A stretch of DNA of 64,000 nucleotides from Melieria omissa (GCA_963971225.1 OZ020267.1:96709648-96773647), one strand, 5' to 3'; positions 48,774 to 61,533 are shown, counted from the first letter of the stretch. Notes: generated by a model from the letters alone, not told the origin. Numbers and translations: made by a program.

Positions 48774-50924
48774 CGTCTGCGCTGTGGCGCATTAGTTGTG
48801 TTTTTTATCGATGTATGTATGTGTGTGTGTGTGTTTGTGTGTGTTTTGCCATTTCTATTTGCCTTGATTTGTTTATGTTTTCTATTAAGTTTTTTGTGTG
48901 CTATTGGCAACAGACAACGAGCCGCACACTCCCAGCTCGAGTGGGTGTTGACCGGCTGAATGGGCTTTTCACATGTGGCATGTCGCTGGTTTGTTTGTTG
49001 CATATGATAATTTTCCCTGTAAAGCCAACAAAGCATGCAAAGAGGAAGAGAATGCCAAGAAAAAAAATCGGCACATATTTCAACGCCTTGCAATTTGCAT
49101 TTTACAGCAATGACGATGGCGATTCATAATGCGATTTTCTATGTTGAAAGCAAATAGAAAATATTACAAAAAAGCCTCTAATGAACTGTAAGCAAAATAA
49201 AAACAATAAATTAAAATAATATTAACGTTGCCACACGTGCCATGTCTGTATTGCGCAGTTCAAGTCCACGAACCAAGTGGCTGCAGCAAATCCTTGCGCA
49301 TAGATTGCCACATTGGAAGCTCATTTCTGCCTCATTTATGGCATTGCCGTGCGTCCATATTAACACTTCTGCATCAACGTCAACGTCAATGTCCACATTT
49401 CACCTGTCGACGCTTTAATTAACCCATCAATGGACTCAACGAACAGCAACAGTCCACTGCAGCGACGTCACGGCCCTCTGCCAGCTGTCAGAAGGACGTT
49501 TAGTTGCACAGCTGGTTGCCTATCTGTCCGGCTGTTTGTCTGTCTGCTGCTGCCGACAACCTGTTTTTATGCGCTCAACTTCCTTGCAGCAAATCATGCA
49601 CGCACGACACGAATTCCGAAAGCCCCACTTCCAACTCCTGTCACCGCATCCGTTCATTTCCTGCATTTGGCCAATTTTTTCACGCCGTGTTTATTGCGCT
49701 TCAACAGCTCAAAGTTGCAGACTTTGTTTGATTTCATGGCTGCGCAGACGCAACCGCAAATTGTCGTTCAGCTGCTCAGCTAACCAGCACTTCACTTGCA
49801 GTTCTTCATTTGAGTTTCTGCCGTAGCTCATCCTTACATTTTAGCCACCACTGTGCACTTGCGTGCCTTCGGTTGGCCAGCGAGCATCAGACTTGTTGCA
49901 AGTGCGCTTCAAATCACAACACAACCGTCAAAGTGCCGCGACCCAGACTATTCGCAGCTTAGCATAATTACAGCAACACTTTGGACAGCTGTGTGTGTGT
50001 GTGTTGCGTTTTAGTAGGCAATTTCGCTGCGCCTGTTGCATGCGGCACTGCCCAGTCCGCTGCTTCGGCAGATAACACGGCGAGGTTTTTGTTTGCTGGC
50101 CGAGCAGCGAGCGCGTGTTGGTGGGTGGCTTTCGGTGGCCCCGTTCGAGGTAAATCTGGGGACTGGAAGGTTCGCTGTTCGGGTTTCCTGGCGTGTGCGT
50201 GGTTTTTAGTTGGAACATTTGGCAACTATTTATGTGTTCAAAGGCGTAACAAGTGTGGTGGTGGGAGTTGTGAAAGATTAATGTTTGGTCAAATGGGTAA
50301 CGTGTTTGCCGAAGCATAAAAAGTGGGGGTAGGTGAAAAGTTTAAGGGTGGATTGGCCTAGCTTCAGCTTGTGGCGATAGGATAGGATGTGTTTCACGGG
50401 ACTAGGTTAGCGTGGATTCGGTTAGGGAAGGCTACACAACCGTCTGAACGTGTTGGGCAACTCACAAAATCTGTGGTTGGAAAAGCAGTTTACACTCGGT
50501 ATGCTTGGACATAGCCGAAGTGTTGGTTGAAGGAAGAAATTCATTTATTTTGTATGCTTGTCTAATTTTTAGTGTAGTTTTGTGGCTTTGTAACTAATAG
50601 ACATTTGGAAAACATCTATACAGAAAAATTAATGAATGGGCATTTAAGCTTAAATTGTTTACAGGAGTTCCCAATCATGGTTTTTGTACAAACCAAATGA
50701 TTTACAATAACTATTTGAATCCTCAAACCTATTACTAAATTATTTGAAGCTACTATAGTCTTAATTTACTTAATTAGTAAGTACTTAGTTTCGAAAGCAA
50801 ATACTTTTTCTAAACAAACATTTTATTTAATTTAAGGGTAATTAGTGATGATGATGATGATGATGATAAGTACTTTATTATTGTTACTTTTAAGGTTATG
50901 CATAATAATAATATAATGATGATG
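48774..50924. other. Intergenic; GC-richer island to 50,320, then AT-rich
   Basis: The island has overlapping open frames on both strands without conserved motifs. A GT run lies near 48,819-48,846 and a GATGAT run at 50,848-50,868. No gene is supported. Confidence 0.35.
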
Positions 50925-51600
50925 GAAAGAGTTGCATCATTGTTTTGGGTTTTGATTTAGGGTTTTCTGGATGTCTGGACTGTATGGTGCTTGGCTGATG
51001 ACATTGGTAGATTTTTTTGCCAAAAATTTCGAAATAATCAAGGCCGCATAATCGTGGTGTAAAATCCATTAATTGTTCTTCCACAAATCGGTCCTTTTTT
51101 ACGAATGTCTTCACGCAAACGAAAATTAGTATTCTTTATTGACCATTTGGCTCTGCGGAAGGAATTCGTAGTGCACCACACCATGAATATCGAACAAAAC
51201 CGTCAGCAAAACTTTGATTTTGGACCGAATTTGGCGCTTTCTCTTCGGTTTTGGCTCATTTTCGAAGCACCATTTGGGCGATTGTTGTTTAGTCCGCATA
51301 TCAAATTCATAAACCTATGTTTTGTCACCAGTAATTTTGGGTGGCTGTCTGATCTCTTTGGCCACATGAACACGACGCTGTGTTTAAATGAAATTCAGCT
51401 TTTTTGGCACCAGCCAAGAAGCGACGCGTTTCATGCCCAAAATATTAGTTAAAATGTGTTCGGCTGATTCAAATGAGATGCTCAACAATACGAGTTTTCC
51501 AACACGATTTGCTTCGCCGACAGACGGTAACAGACGTTAATGGCCGTCCAGTGATTTAATCGTGCTCTAGGCTCTCTCAGCCGCCTTTGAACCTATTATA
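50925..51600 (-). mobile_element. Mariner transposase remnant
   Basis: On the minus strand, running from 51,600 down, frames with several stops and shifts give RESLEHD-like sequence, then LGMKRVASWLVPKKLNF, ITGDKT, WCFENEPKPK, VLFDIHGVVHYEFLP, NNWILHHDYA-like and NVISQAPYSPD. The order matches mariner transposases (LGMRRVAARLVP, ITGDETW, NEPKPKK, HHDNAPAH, YSPDLAP). The first catalytic Asp is kept in GDKT, but the following Glu has become Lys, and at least four stops break the frame. No terminal repeats were fixed. Confidence 0.75.
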
Positions 51601-52437
51601 CCATTTTGTAACATTTTTAACAAATTGGCAAACGAAATTTCATTTTTAACTCAAAATATTGTTCTAATTTTTCATCTATTATAAAAATCGCCACACAACA
51701 ATTTTTTAACTTCAACGTATAGACGCCAATCGAATCTAATCTTACGATATGCGGATTGCCAACGTTGAGAAAATAAAAATTTACCGATTGGATAAGTGCC
51801 GCAATTCAAAATTGCCGTTCTTTTTTGATCATAAGGTACACTTGTTAACATGTTTTGTGTCCAAATCTTTTTATATCCTTGCTATCGCGAACTTTTCTAT
51901 TCATTTATTTTGTTACTACACCGAGGGTGTTTTGGCACAAGGACGTAATAAAATCTTTCAACTTTCAACTCTTTTTCTTCAATCAAATCTGTCCATAATT
52001 TCCGGAGGCACTTTATAGGTTATGCGGTATTTAGGAATACCGGAATTTAATCGAGAGAGATATGACGACTGGCAGTTCAGTCAGAAGTCATCTGAGTTCT
52101 CGGGGCTGGCGACGGTTTTGACTGGCGGTCCACTAGCGGAAGAGAATTCAAGACACTCACCTAAACAGTTAAGTCTTATAATGAATTATATGTTTGTAAG
52201 TTAATATGCATGTAGGTGCACCAGAAGATCTCCCCTGGGGGCTAAAATTAAAATTCGGCGATGAACAACAGTTTGAGTTTTTTATTAGTCCGTAAATCTC
52301 CAATGCATTTGGATACGCTGGCAATGCATTAATTGGCATAGACAAAATAGCGGAACCCATATCATGGCCAACAATATAATTAGGCGCTATCTGAGCCTAC
52401 AAAAGTGGCCTTAAGGGCGTCTTGTTCAAAAACACTT
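51601..52437. other. AT-rich intergenic sequence, no gene seen
   Basis: Open frames at 51,749-52,018 and 52,022-52,204 have no recognisable motif. Confidence 0.4.
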
Positions 52438-52441
52438 TTAA

Positions 52442-52910
52442 CCCTTTTGGCCTCAAAATTGCCTGAGAGCAACTTCACCTCTTGTCATCTTATAGCAAAA
52501 GGTACGATTGATTTTTGGGTTTAATTTAAGTAGACACCAACAAATTAATATTTTAAGAAGTGAATTCAAAGCAAATTATAAAAATTTTACTGTTATTCCC
52601 AAAATACTGTTATATCCAATAATTTGCAGCGATATCAGGGAAAGTTTGTGTTCTAATTGAAGTCTACGAATTGGGCGCGTTTGATCAAAATTCTGTTTCT
52701 TTAATAATTGTTAAATAAAATCAAAAAGTGATAATTATGTATGTTATTATGTGTAATGTATTTTTCCATAAATATTAAATCATTTTTCTGTAATTAAAAA
52801 TATCGATACAAATTTTATTTAACCCGTTAACACGTCTTCGGCAAATGTTTCATGATTTAAATACCAAAAAGTAATACCGATACACAGGGTAAAATTCGGG
52901 GTCGAAAGGG
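52442..52910 (+). mobile_element. TTAA-flanked MITE (piggyBac-like), copy 3
   Basis: The left end is CCCTTTTGGCCTC (drifted) and the right end GGGGTCGAAAGGG, with TTAA at 52,438-52,441 and 52,911-52,914. The interior aligns with the copy at 31,873 in the same orientation, with small indels and a deletion near the right end (no AGGCGTGGCGAC segment). It is non-coding. Confidence 0.83.
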
Positions 52911-52914
52911 TTAA

Positions 52915-53064
52915 GTAACGATTTTTTTGTTTTTCATTTTGTTGTTTACATTTTTTCACAACTGTATGAATGCAACAATGACTAAATAGCCTTTACATGT
53001 TTTCTTGTATAATTAAAAATACTTAAAAATTAAGTCGTTTTATAAATATTTATAATTTTTTATA
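52915..53064. other. Short AT-rich spacer
   Basis: AT-rich and featureless. Confidence 0.4.
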
Positions 53065-53309
53065 GCCTCCCAGACTACAGCTGAGTTGTTAAGTGACCGC
53101 GAGTCAAAGGGTTGTGGGTTCAAATCGCGAATCTCGACTCAGCTTATATCAAGAAAGAAACCACTTCTGTTGCAAAGTTCTGAAATGAATAAAATCTCCA
53201 ACAAAAAGGCTCTCATTTTGCTGTCTCGAATTGGCTCACAACTGTGGTATCATCTGTGTACAAAACTGCACAAACAACAAGACTGCAACAAATCAAATAA
53301 TAAATAAAT
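53065..53309 (+). mobile_element. SINE-like element with tRNA-related head
   Basis: The head contains an A-box-like CAGCTGAGTTGTTAAGTG (53,078-53,095) and a B-box GGTTCAAATCG (53,118-53,128), spaced as in a tRNA promoter. An unrelated body of about 170 bp follows and ends in an AATAAATAAA tail near 53,298-53,309. The head does not close into an acceptor stem, so it is not a tRNA gene. This is the layout of a tRNA-derived SINE transcribed by RNA polymerase III. Confidence 0.6.
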
Positions 53310-55067
53310 GTTACGCATTCACACCTCATACAACACTCGTGGTGGGTGTAAGAATTTAATTTTATTGGATTTTTTTAGCCTCTCACACTTCTCAATCGAA
53401 TCCCCCGTTTTTTAAGCACTATTGAAACTATCCTCATTTAAATGGTCCTCCTTCCCCACCACTTCAAATGCTCATCATCGATGTGCCACCACAACTTTAT
53501 CTCATCCAGCTTTGCCCTCCTCTCGAATTGAAGCGTTGCGCCTTCCAGTGCCAACCAAAACACAACCTCAATCCAACTTCGAGCGCGTAGTTGTTGTTGC
53601 GCACAACATGTTTGGCGGTTGGCTTGCAACGCAACGCAACAGTTGGAAACGTTTGTGGCCAGGCCCGAGCACATTTCGGCCAATTAACTGCCAATGGGCC
53701 GTTGCCTCGTTTAGTTTTCAATTCGAGCTCGAGGTTTGTTGGTAGCAGACAATCCGCCGCGGTCGCTGCATGTCGCCAGCAGTTAACCAGTGCCCGATCC
53801 ACACATTCGCCACACATTGTACGCGCGGCGCGCAACCGAAACGGAACGCAGTCGAAAAAACTGAACGTGTCTCACCAGCCGAACGTTGGCCAAGTCGAAA
53901 GCGGCCGACGCGTTTCTGTGCGAAATTGCGAGCAAAGTTTGTAGGTAACGTGCGCGCGTATCTTTCGCATCTGCGAGATACAATTTCGCTGCTGTTCGTT
54001 GTGGTTGTTGTTGTGGTTGTTGGTGGTGGTGGTGTTGATGGTTGCGCAGCTTAGACGGCCGCAACAAGATTTAGAGTTTTACCGTAGCTGCGGCGTTCTG
54101 ACTGCGGTCGCTTTTTGTGTTGCTTTGATTTGTGTGCGTGTGTGTGTGTGTTGCTTTGATTTGAGCTGCTGGCAAACGCCGACTGCCCGAGGGGACCGGC
54201 CAACGCTACCGTTGCCGTCGCTGCAGTTGCCAGCTTGGCGGCCGCTTGTGTGGTGGGAGCAGCAGTGGGAAGGGGCTGTAGGAGTGGCACTGCCGTTTGC
54301 CGCGACACACTGAGCGCCAAGCACAACGGTGCTGGTTCTTGTTGCTGTTGTTGTTGTTGTTGTTTTTGTTTTGGCCTTTGCTGTTTCGCTTGGCGTCTTG
54401 CGTCGTTGTTGCCACTGTTTTTTCCCATTTGCGGCACTGCCGATTGTCATTGCTGCTGATGGCAGAGCGCCTTCCTACTTTGCTGTAAATTGCAAATAGC
54501 AGCAGATAAAGCAACAACACACCAGCAACAAGAAAATACAAAAATTTGCTCGAGCAGCAGCCGATAGTTGCAACACATCTATTTATCATTCCCTTTGGCG
54601 CAGCGTTGCAACGTTGGCAGCGAGAAAAAATGATTCTATCAAAACAAAGTGCAAAATAAAATTCAAACAGCACAACAATAGTTGAAGAGAAATTGGAAAT
54701 ATACACAAAAAATTGCCATAAAAATTAAGGAAATACAAAAGTGTACAGAATCGAAAAGATAAAAGTGAAAAAGTATTTGAAGCAACCGAAGTGCTCGAGG
54801 CAACGCGATTGAAGTAGTCAAAGTGAAGTGTTTGTTGCTGTTGCCTTTTGCGTGTGCAACAATGGCCCAGTGTGACGGGAGCAGTGTTGTTTGTTGTTGT
54901 TGCATAAAATTAAGCCCGTAAAGAGAGAGCAACTGCCGCTACTCGTATTCTCGTTCTAAATAGTTTTTAGAACGTGCGAATGTTTTCGAATTCCACAAAC
55001 GCTTCGCTCGAGTGCCACAAGAAGCCGACAGAGAAGGAGAACGAAGAAAAAGCGTCCGATATTTAAG
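53310..55067 (+). other. GC-rich island, candidate promoter and untranslated first exons
   Basis: The island is the longest GC-rich block outside eya. It contains an ACTGAACGTG start-like patch near 53,860, a possible donor GTAACG at 53,945, and at 54,660-55,067 an A-rich leader-like stretch ending at AAG before GTGAGTG at 55,068, a strong donor. In that leader, ATG at 54,862 (context CAACAATGG) opens a 19-codon frame that stops at 54,919-54,921, which would be an upstream ORF. GTT runs lie at 54,000-54,035 and 54,346-54,372. The combination fits a 5' region of a + strand gene whose coding exons lie beyond the window. This is inference only. Confidence 0.3.
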
Positions 55068-56583
55068 GTGAGTGATGCCCATTTCGTGGAGTTTGCATAT
55101 TGTGAACTTTTCGAAATTTGATTTCTTTAATGAATGCATTTTTTTTATCGAGTTGTTGTTGGTGTTTTTACTTAATTTGATTGGTTTTGTGAAAATTAGT
55201 TCAAATTTTTAATAATTCATTTTTTTATCATATAAATAATGTTGCGTGAATTTTCTGCTTGTGAAATAATTTCGTGTAAAATAAAGTGGAAAAATTAAAT
55301 ACACAACCATAATTAAATAAATAAATAAACAAATAAATAAATAAATAAAGCAACAAATAAAAAAATATTTACAAATTCAATACAAAGTTCATTGAAATAA
55401 AATTGTAAATTAAAAAGCAAAATTAAATTAATTAAAAATAAATTAAAAGAAACAAATAAAAACTTTAAAAATCATTTATGTATAAATAAAAATAAATAAA
55501 CCCAGAAAAATGGTTAAAAAATTCCAAAAGTAAAAAAAGTTTTTAAAGTAAAATAAGAAAAGAATTGAAATTAAATGAAGTTAAAAATAAATTAAAGATG
55601 AAACGGTTAACAGTGAATGTTCTTTTATTTTTTTGCAAAAATTAAATAATCAAACAATAAAATTATAAAATTCACAAAGAAATAAAAAGATGTTTAAAAA
55701 TAAAACAAAAACAATTAACTGAAATGAAAAAAGTTAAATTTTTTTCTATTCAATTGAAAAAATTTACAAAATTAGGAATATCATTGTATTAAAAGAAACA
55801 AAAATTCACCAATGTAACGAAAAAATATCGCAAAGTACAAAAAAAAAAATGATGTAAAAGTAAAAGAAAAAAAAAACTTAAAGTCAAAGTCAAATTGAAA
55901 GCAAAACTAAATTAAAAACAAAGTAGTATAAAGTAAATATTCTTTTATTTTATTGCAAAATTGAAATAAGTATACAAATAATTGTAAAAAAATAAAATAA
56001 TTATTTTTTCTATTAAAAAATTAAATAATTATTTTTTCTATTAAAAAATTAAATAAACAAAAAACAAAAAATAAACTAAATATGCAAAAATAAAACAAAC
56101 CAATAAGTTGAAAAATTGTCATTAATTGAAAATTTAAAAAATATAAAAATATCTGTTAATTTTTCTGCGCTGCGCCTATGGCTTCGGACAGCTCTCCAAC
56201 CCCCCTTCACAATAAATAAGTCCTGCAAATCCAAGCTAATTTATGACGGCAGATATAATATTCAGAAGCTTACTTTGATGCCGGGACAAGCAGTAATTGG
56301 AAGTAACGCTACCTCAGACTCCTCACAGCCTGTTCAATCACTTCCATCTGTGGCCATGAAAGCCACGGTTAACAAATAGGTCGCTTCAACGCACGAGCGA
56401 GCATGGCAGGCTGAGAGTGGCTGCAAATTCATGCTTTTCGTCTACTCACACCAATGCTTGCAGTTTCTTCTAATCACCCTTCCGATACAGCAAAACGACT
56501 TGTGGGATGTCGCAATATAAATGAAGACACTTAGAGTCGCGTGTTGATTTCGTAGCGCGTGCTGGAAGAATTTACAAAAACTC
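55068..56583. other. Strand-asymmetric A-rich stretch, intron-like
   Basis: About 55,300-56,110 is A-rich on the + strand (AAATAAATA, AAAATTAAA) with a short direct repeat at 55,996 and 56,028 (32-bp period). If the donor at 55,068 is real, this would be intron. An open frame at 56,116-56,379 is not recognisable. Confidence 0.35.
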
Positions 56584-56690
56584 ATGTTTTGCTGTTGCCT
56601 TAAAATTTACCCATTTATTAAAATTAAAAAGCAACAGCAATGTTTTGCTGTTGCCTTAAAATTTACCCATTTATTAAAATTAAAAAAAAA
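56584..56690. repeat. Tandem duplication, 56-bp period
   Basis: ATGTTTTGCTGTTGCCTTAA followed by AATTTACCCATTTATT occurs at 56,584 and again at 56,640 without a mismatch over about 46 bp, which suggests a recent duplication. Confidence 0.9.
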
Positions 56691-58816
56691 ATATCTGCGC
56701 TTGTATTGACCATGACCTACAATCAGGCCAACTGAAAAAGATAGCTCAGATGGGAAAACTTTTTTGCAACTTAGTTTGATTCCAAAGAGTTTGGGCCCAA
56801 AAAGAGCATAATATGAAAATTCGAAAAGATTCTTACGCTGAACTGTTCGTTCCGTTGCAGTTCGTGCGCAGCAACTCAATTAGCGAAAATAAAATTCTGC
56901 AGTCATTGCAATGTAACTTTGGTGCTCTCGACAAATCATAAACGGCGCAGTGCGTTTCCATCGAAACAGATAATTCAAGCAATCAATGACAATGAAATTC
57001 AAGGAATTTCCGCTGATCAGCTGGTGGAGCCGGTCGATTTTTTCATTGCTTCCAATAAAACAGATTCTCTTTAGTTTAATTAATTTGAGTGCTCTTGTCG
57101 CTGTCGCACTCGAGCATCGGTTCGTTTGTTCTTCGACGATGGCTGCTGCTTCTTCTTAAAATGCTCTCGAATGTACAAGCACTTGTTTTTTATCACATTG
57201 TCTTTAACGACTTTATTATCAAGAAGCGATTTATTGCTATTAGACATTTTTAAATTTTTTACATTGCAATTTCAATTTTTCGCCTACAACGAATAATCAC
57301 GCACACAGATCTGTATGTATAAATACATACATACACATATAAATTTCGCTTTAAATGCGCTCCGCCTGCATTTCATTTTCGTGTTTTCTGCTTTTCGTTT
57401 AGCATACTTTGCGGCGCTGTGGCGTTATGCGCGGTGTTTCACTCTTGTTTTTCTCGTGTCCCGCATTTACTGTCCTCCATTACGGGTTTCGTGCAATTAA
57501 TTTTGATTTGTGCAAACGAAATGAAATGAAAAGTGAAAAAGCTTCACTGTGGGTGGCGGGTTTCTCTTCTTTTGCTGCAACCTTACTCAGCCGGCAGCAA
57601 TTAATTATGCTCAAAATACTTAGCATGCTTTGCGCACGTTTGCTTGGCGTTTCGTTGGTGCGTCAGAATTTTCGGGTTGGCATTTTCGCACTGAAGTATT
57701 TTTCAACCAAGTTCTACTGGGTGTCGTTGTTGTTGTCATGGGGACAGTTAAAGCGAAGAGTGTGTAGGAATTGTTTAATGAATTTTTAATGAACTCAATT
57801 GCATGCTTTCGCGGCGGGAATCTCTACCATAAAAGTAAAGTAAAGTAAGCCACATGAAGTGCCTCCAAGACGTATCAAATTTGAAAGTCTAACAGCTTCT
57901 GAGTGCTGAGGTTTGGAACATTAATTAATTTGATAAATAATTCAAATTGAATTGCAAAATATTGAACAACAATATCCATGCAAATCGTTGCAATCATTTA
58001 AGTGGTTTTACAATTTTCTGTGCTGAATCTTTTGTCTGAGCAGATGGGAAATTCATTAAATTTGATGGAAAATTCAGTTTTTCAAGCAGGTCTCTACATC
58101 CCTTGCACGCTGTCTTTTTACTTCAAATTTTCTTGTATTGAACAAAAACATTGCTTTTAAACCTCAAAACAATCTTCAACATTTTATTTGCAAACTTTCA
58201 GAAGCATCATTGCGTACCTACAAACGTATAACTGCCGATTTGCTATGAACTTTTTATTGAGGTGTCTCAATAATTTTGCTGGCTTCGAGAATTCTTTGAT
58301 TTGCTCAACAAGTGTAAAGCCAATGAGCCCAAATTAGAGTCTCACAGCGCCTGAATTCCGAGTTGGTGGTATCAAAATAATCCAAATGCCACTGATACTC
58401 TGGAAAATAAATAAATAAAAGTAGTTTCTTTGGTGTGGAAAGTGGATTTGAATCTATGTTAAACTAAGAAAAATTAAATATTGCTCCAAGAATTTAAAAT
58501 TTTTCCCATTCACTTCATTAGATATTTAAAGAAAAGAAACAGTGAATGAAGTTCTTAATTGCATTTTACTAAAGAATTGTAAACGCGTTCATAGCAAATC
58601 GCACTTAACTAGAGATGTGCTGCTTGACTATTTAAATGACACTTAGTATGCAGCGTAAAGCACACTAAGAGGTCCTTCATGCTTTTGGCATTTCGCGTTG
58701 AGGTGAAATTATTTTCAAATATAAAAAATTCTAGTAAAGTAAGTAACAGCACTGCAGTGGGTTGTGAACAATTTTTAGAGACCAGGCGCTTCTAGACGCA
58801 AAATAGGGAAAGGTTG
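56691..58816. other. Intergenic or intronic sequence, no gene seen
   Basis: A GC-richer patch at 57,340-57,780 carries a 126-codon open frame (57,409-57,789) with no recognisable domain. Nothing else is apparent. Confidence 0.35.
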
Positions 58817-60003
58817 GACTTAGAATAGACTAGACTTAGACTTAGGCTTAGACGTAGACTTAGACTTAGACTTAGATTTAGACTTAGACTTAGATTTAGA
58901 CTTAGACTTAGACTTTAACTTAGACTTAGACTTAGACTTAGATTTAGACTTAGACTTAAACTTAGACTTAGACTTAGACTTAGACTTAGACTTAGATTTA
59001 GACTTAGACTTAGACTTTAACTTAGACTTAGACTTAGATTTAGACTTAGACTTAAACTTAGACTTAGACTTAGATTTAGACTTAGACTTAGACTTTAACT
59101 TAGACTTAGACTTAGATTTAGACTTAGACTTAAACTTAGACTTAGACTTAGACTTAGATTTAGACTTAGACTTAGACTTAGACTTAGACTTAGACTTAGA
59201 CTTAGACTTAGACTTAGATTTAGACTTAGACTTAGACTTTAACTTAGACTTAGACTTAGATTTAGACTTAGACTTAGACTTAAACTTAGACTTAGACTTA
59301 GACTTAGATTTAGACTTAGACTTAGACTTAGACTTAGACTTAGACTTAGACTTAGACTCAGATTTAGACTTAGACTTAGATTTAGACTTAGACTTAGACT
59401 TTAACTTAGACTTAGACTTAGACTTAGACTTAAACTTAGACTTAAACTTAGACTTAGATTTAGACTTAGACTTAGACTTAGACTTAGACTTAGATTTAGA
59501 CTTAGACTTAGACTTAGACTTAGACTTAGACTTAGACTTAGACTTAGACTTAGACTTAGACTTAGACTTAGATTTAGACTTAGACTTAGACTTTAACTTA
59601 GACTTAGACTTAGATTTAGACTTAGACTTAAACTTAAACTTAGACTTAGACTTAGATTTAGACTTAGACTTAGACTTAGACTTCGACTTAGACTTAGACT
59701 TAGACTTAGACTTAGACTTAGACATAGACTTAGACTTAGACTTAGACTTAGACTTAGATTTAGACTTAGACTTAGACTTTAACTTAGACTTAGACTTAGA
59801 TTTAGACTTAGACTTAAACTTAGACTTAAACTTAGACTTAGATTTAGACTTAGACTTAGACTTAGACTTAGACTTAGACTTAGACTTAGACTTAGACTTA
59901 GACTTAGACTTAGACTTAGACTTAGACTTTAACTTAGACTTAGACTTATATTTAGACTTAGACTTAGACCTAGACTTGACTTAGACTAGACTTAGATTAG
60001 ACT
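58817..60003. repeat. GACTTA hexamer satellite, about 1.2 kb
   Basis: About 200 head-to-tail units of GACTTA (TAAGTC on the other strand) run with very few length changes. Variant hexamers GATTTA, GACTTT/AACTTA and AAACTTA recur in a partly regular order, hinting at a higher-order unit of about 70-90 bp. Because the unit length is divisible by three, one minus-strand frame stays open and would spell Ser-Lys repeats for 301 codons. I read that as a by-product of the satellite, not a gene. Confidence 0.96.
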
Positions 60004-61140
60004 CGGTTTTATACCTTTTGGGTTTCACTAACTTCCGGACTTTTAACAGAACAGGGTTTACAAACAGAACAGGGTTTACAAACTTTGCTGCTGTCTTTCT
60101 CCTTACCTTTCTCCTTACCTTTACAAAATTACGTGCCACTATACGAAGAAAACTGCAAAGCTAATTAAAAGATTAAAGCAAAGAAAATAATGAAGGCTGA
60201 GCAAGAAGAAAGCGTGAGAGAAAAGTAACAAAATATTTATAAAGAAACGAAAAGAAAACGTCAAGGAGCAAGACGCTTAAAAGAACAACAAAAGAGGTGA
60301 AAGAAGAAGAGAAGTGCGTTTTCACGCAACTTTAAGCAGGCCACACTTTTAACTTATTCATCAGTTATGCGGAGAAAGGGGTGGATGATGGAAAGAAACT
60401 TGTGCAACACATGTAAGCTTGAGGAAGTTAAAGTTGTCGTCGTTTCCTCCACGCTGCCGCTGCTATTCGCGCTGTGCGTTTGCCAGCTGTGTGTCGGCGG
60501 CATTTGGCAAGCAATAGAAAGCAGCGGAGCGAGCGCAATAAATTGCCAGCATTGCAACTCATGTGCAGCACCAACAACAGAGAAGAAAACAGCAACAGCT
60601 ACCACAACGATGCGTCACACTTGGTGGCAGACATTTGTCAACTGCGCGCAATTTGGCAGCGCTCATGAGACTTCGACTAAGCTGCAGGCGTTTAATTTTA
60701 TGTGCCGCAAGTGGCAACTTGCAACCGACAACCGACAAACTGACAGCCGGCAGTCAACTTTAATAGTGAATAGTTAATGGCAAAAGCGACGGAAAGTAAA
60801 GTTTGTTGAATGAAAACTTTTGCTAAGCACGATTTTCTTATACAAATTTTTAATCATATTTACTGCCATTAAACAATGCCATGACACAATTACAACAAAT
60901 ACTGCACATTTAAAGCTCGCAAGTGTGTGCGTGTGCAGCTCATTGTGGAGCGCGCTGGTTAGGCTGGTTTTTTGTTGGCGTGACCATTTATGGTCAGCAT
61001 TGCATCATCGATTGGCAGCGCGTCCGGCAAACGCGGACAGCAAACGCAAAACAAATCACTCTAGCGGTGTTCACGTTCTGCATGAATTGCCCTAACAGAA
61101 GATAAAACGACAAAATGTATTTCATATAATAAAAAAAATT
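60004..61140. other. Intergenic; short tandem repeat and GC-richer patch
   Basis: An 18-bp unit ACAGAACAGGGTTTACAA is duplicated at about 60,047-60,081, and CTCCTTACCTTT repeats just after it, next to the satellite edge. About 60,300-61,090 is GC-richer, with overlapping open frames that show no conserved product. Confidence 0.4.
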
Positions 61141-61145
61141 TATGG

Positions 61146-61284
61146 GTGATTCTTTTCATCATTTTAAACCAAGAACCGTAAGTATCGATTAAGGTTATTT
61201 TTTCGGAAATAAAAATCATATAATAACCGAAGGAATATATTAATAGGAGATTCTTTTTATCTTTTGAAACCAGGGACCATAAGT
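61146..61284. repeat. Diverged tandem pair; second copy split by a hAT-type insertion
   Basis: Copy 1 (from 61,146) reads GGTGATTCTTTTCATC, then ACCGTAAGTATCGATTA. Copy 2 (from 61,248) reads GGAGATTCTTTTTATC, then ACCATAAGT, and continues after the insertion at 62,761 with AACGATTATGA. Copy 1 therefore shows the likely uninterrupted form of the insertion site. Confidence 0.7.
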
Positions 61285-61533
61285 CAGGGGCGTAGTCAGA
61301 ACTTGGTCATGGGGGGGGCTTTAAAAAATTTTTTGTTTGCCAGTTTAGTAAAGACGAGTTTTTTAAAGTAAAATGCACTTTCCCAATAGGGAATTTCGTG
61401 GTGGCTTATGTGACTTACTGCATTGGAAATTAAAATTTTTCCCGATTTTTAGTAAACATTTCATGAAATTTGGTGCACTGAAAGCGAAGTTATTGCATCT
61501 GAAGTGAAAGTATGTTTGTGTCGTCGTACAAAA

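Noticed and set aside
53065..53137. Functional tRNA gene
   Set aside because: A- and B-box-like segments are present, but acceptor and anticodon stems do not pair; a SINE head explains it better.
58820..59725. 301-codon minus-strand open frame of Ser-Lys repeats
   Set aside because: It is the translation of a 6-bp satellite whose unit is a multiple of three; there is no unique sequence, start context or splice structure.
58817..60003. Telomere or subtelomere repeat
   Set aside because: TTAGAC is not a known insect telomere repeat, the array is internal with unique sequence on both sides, and flies use retrotransposons or complex satellites at telomeres.
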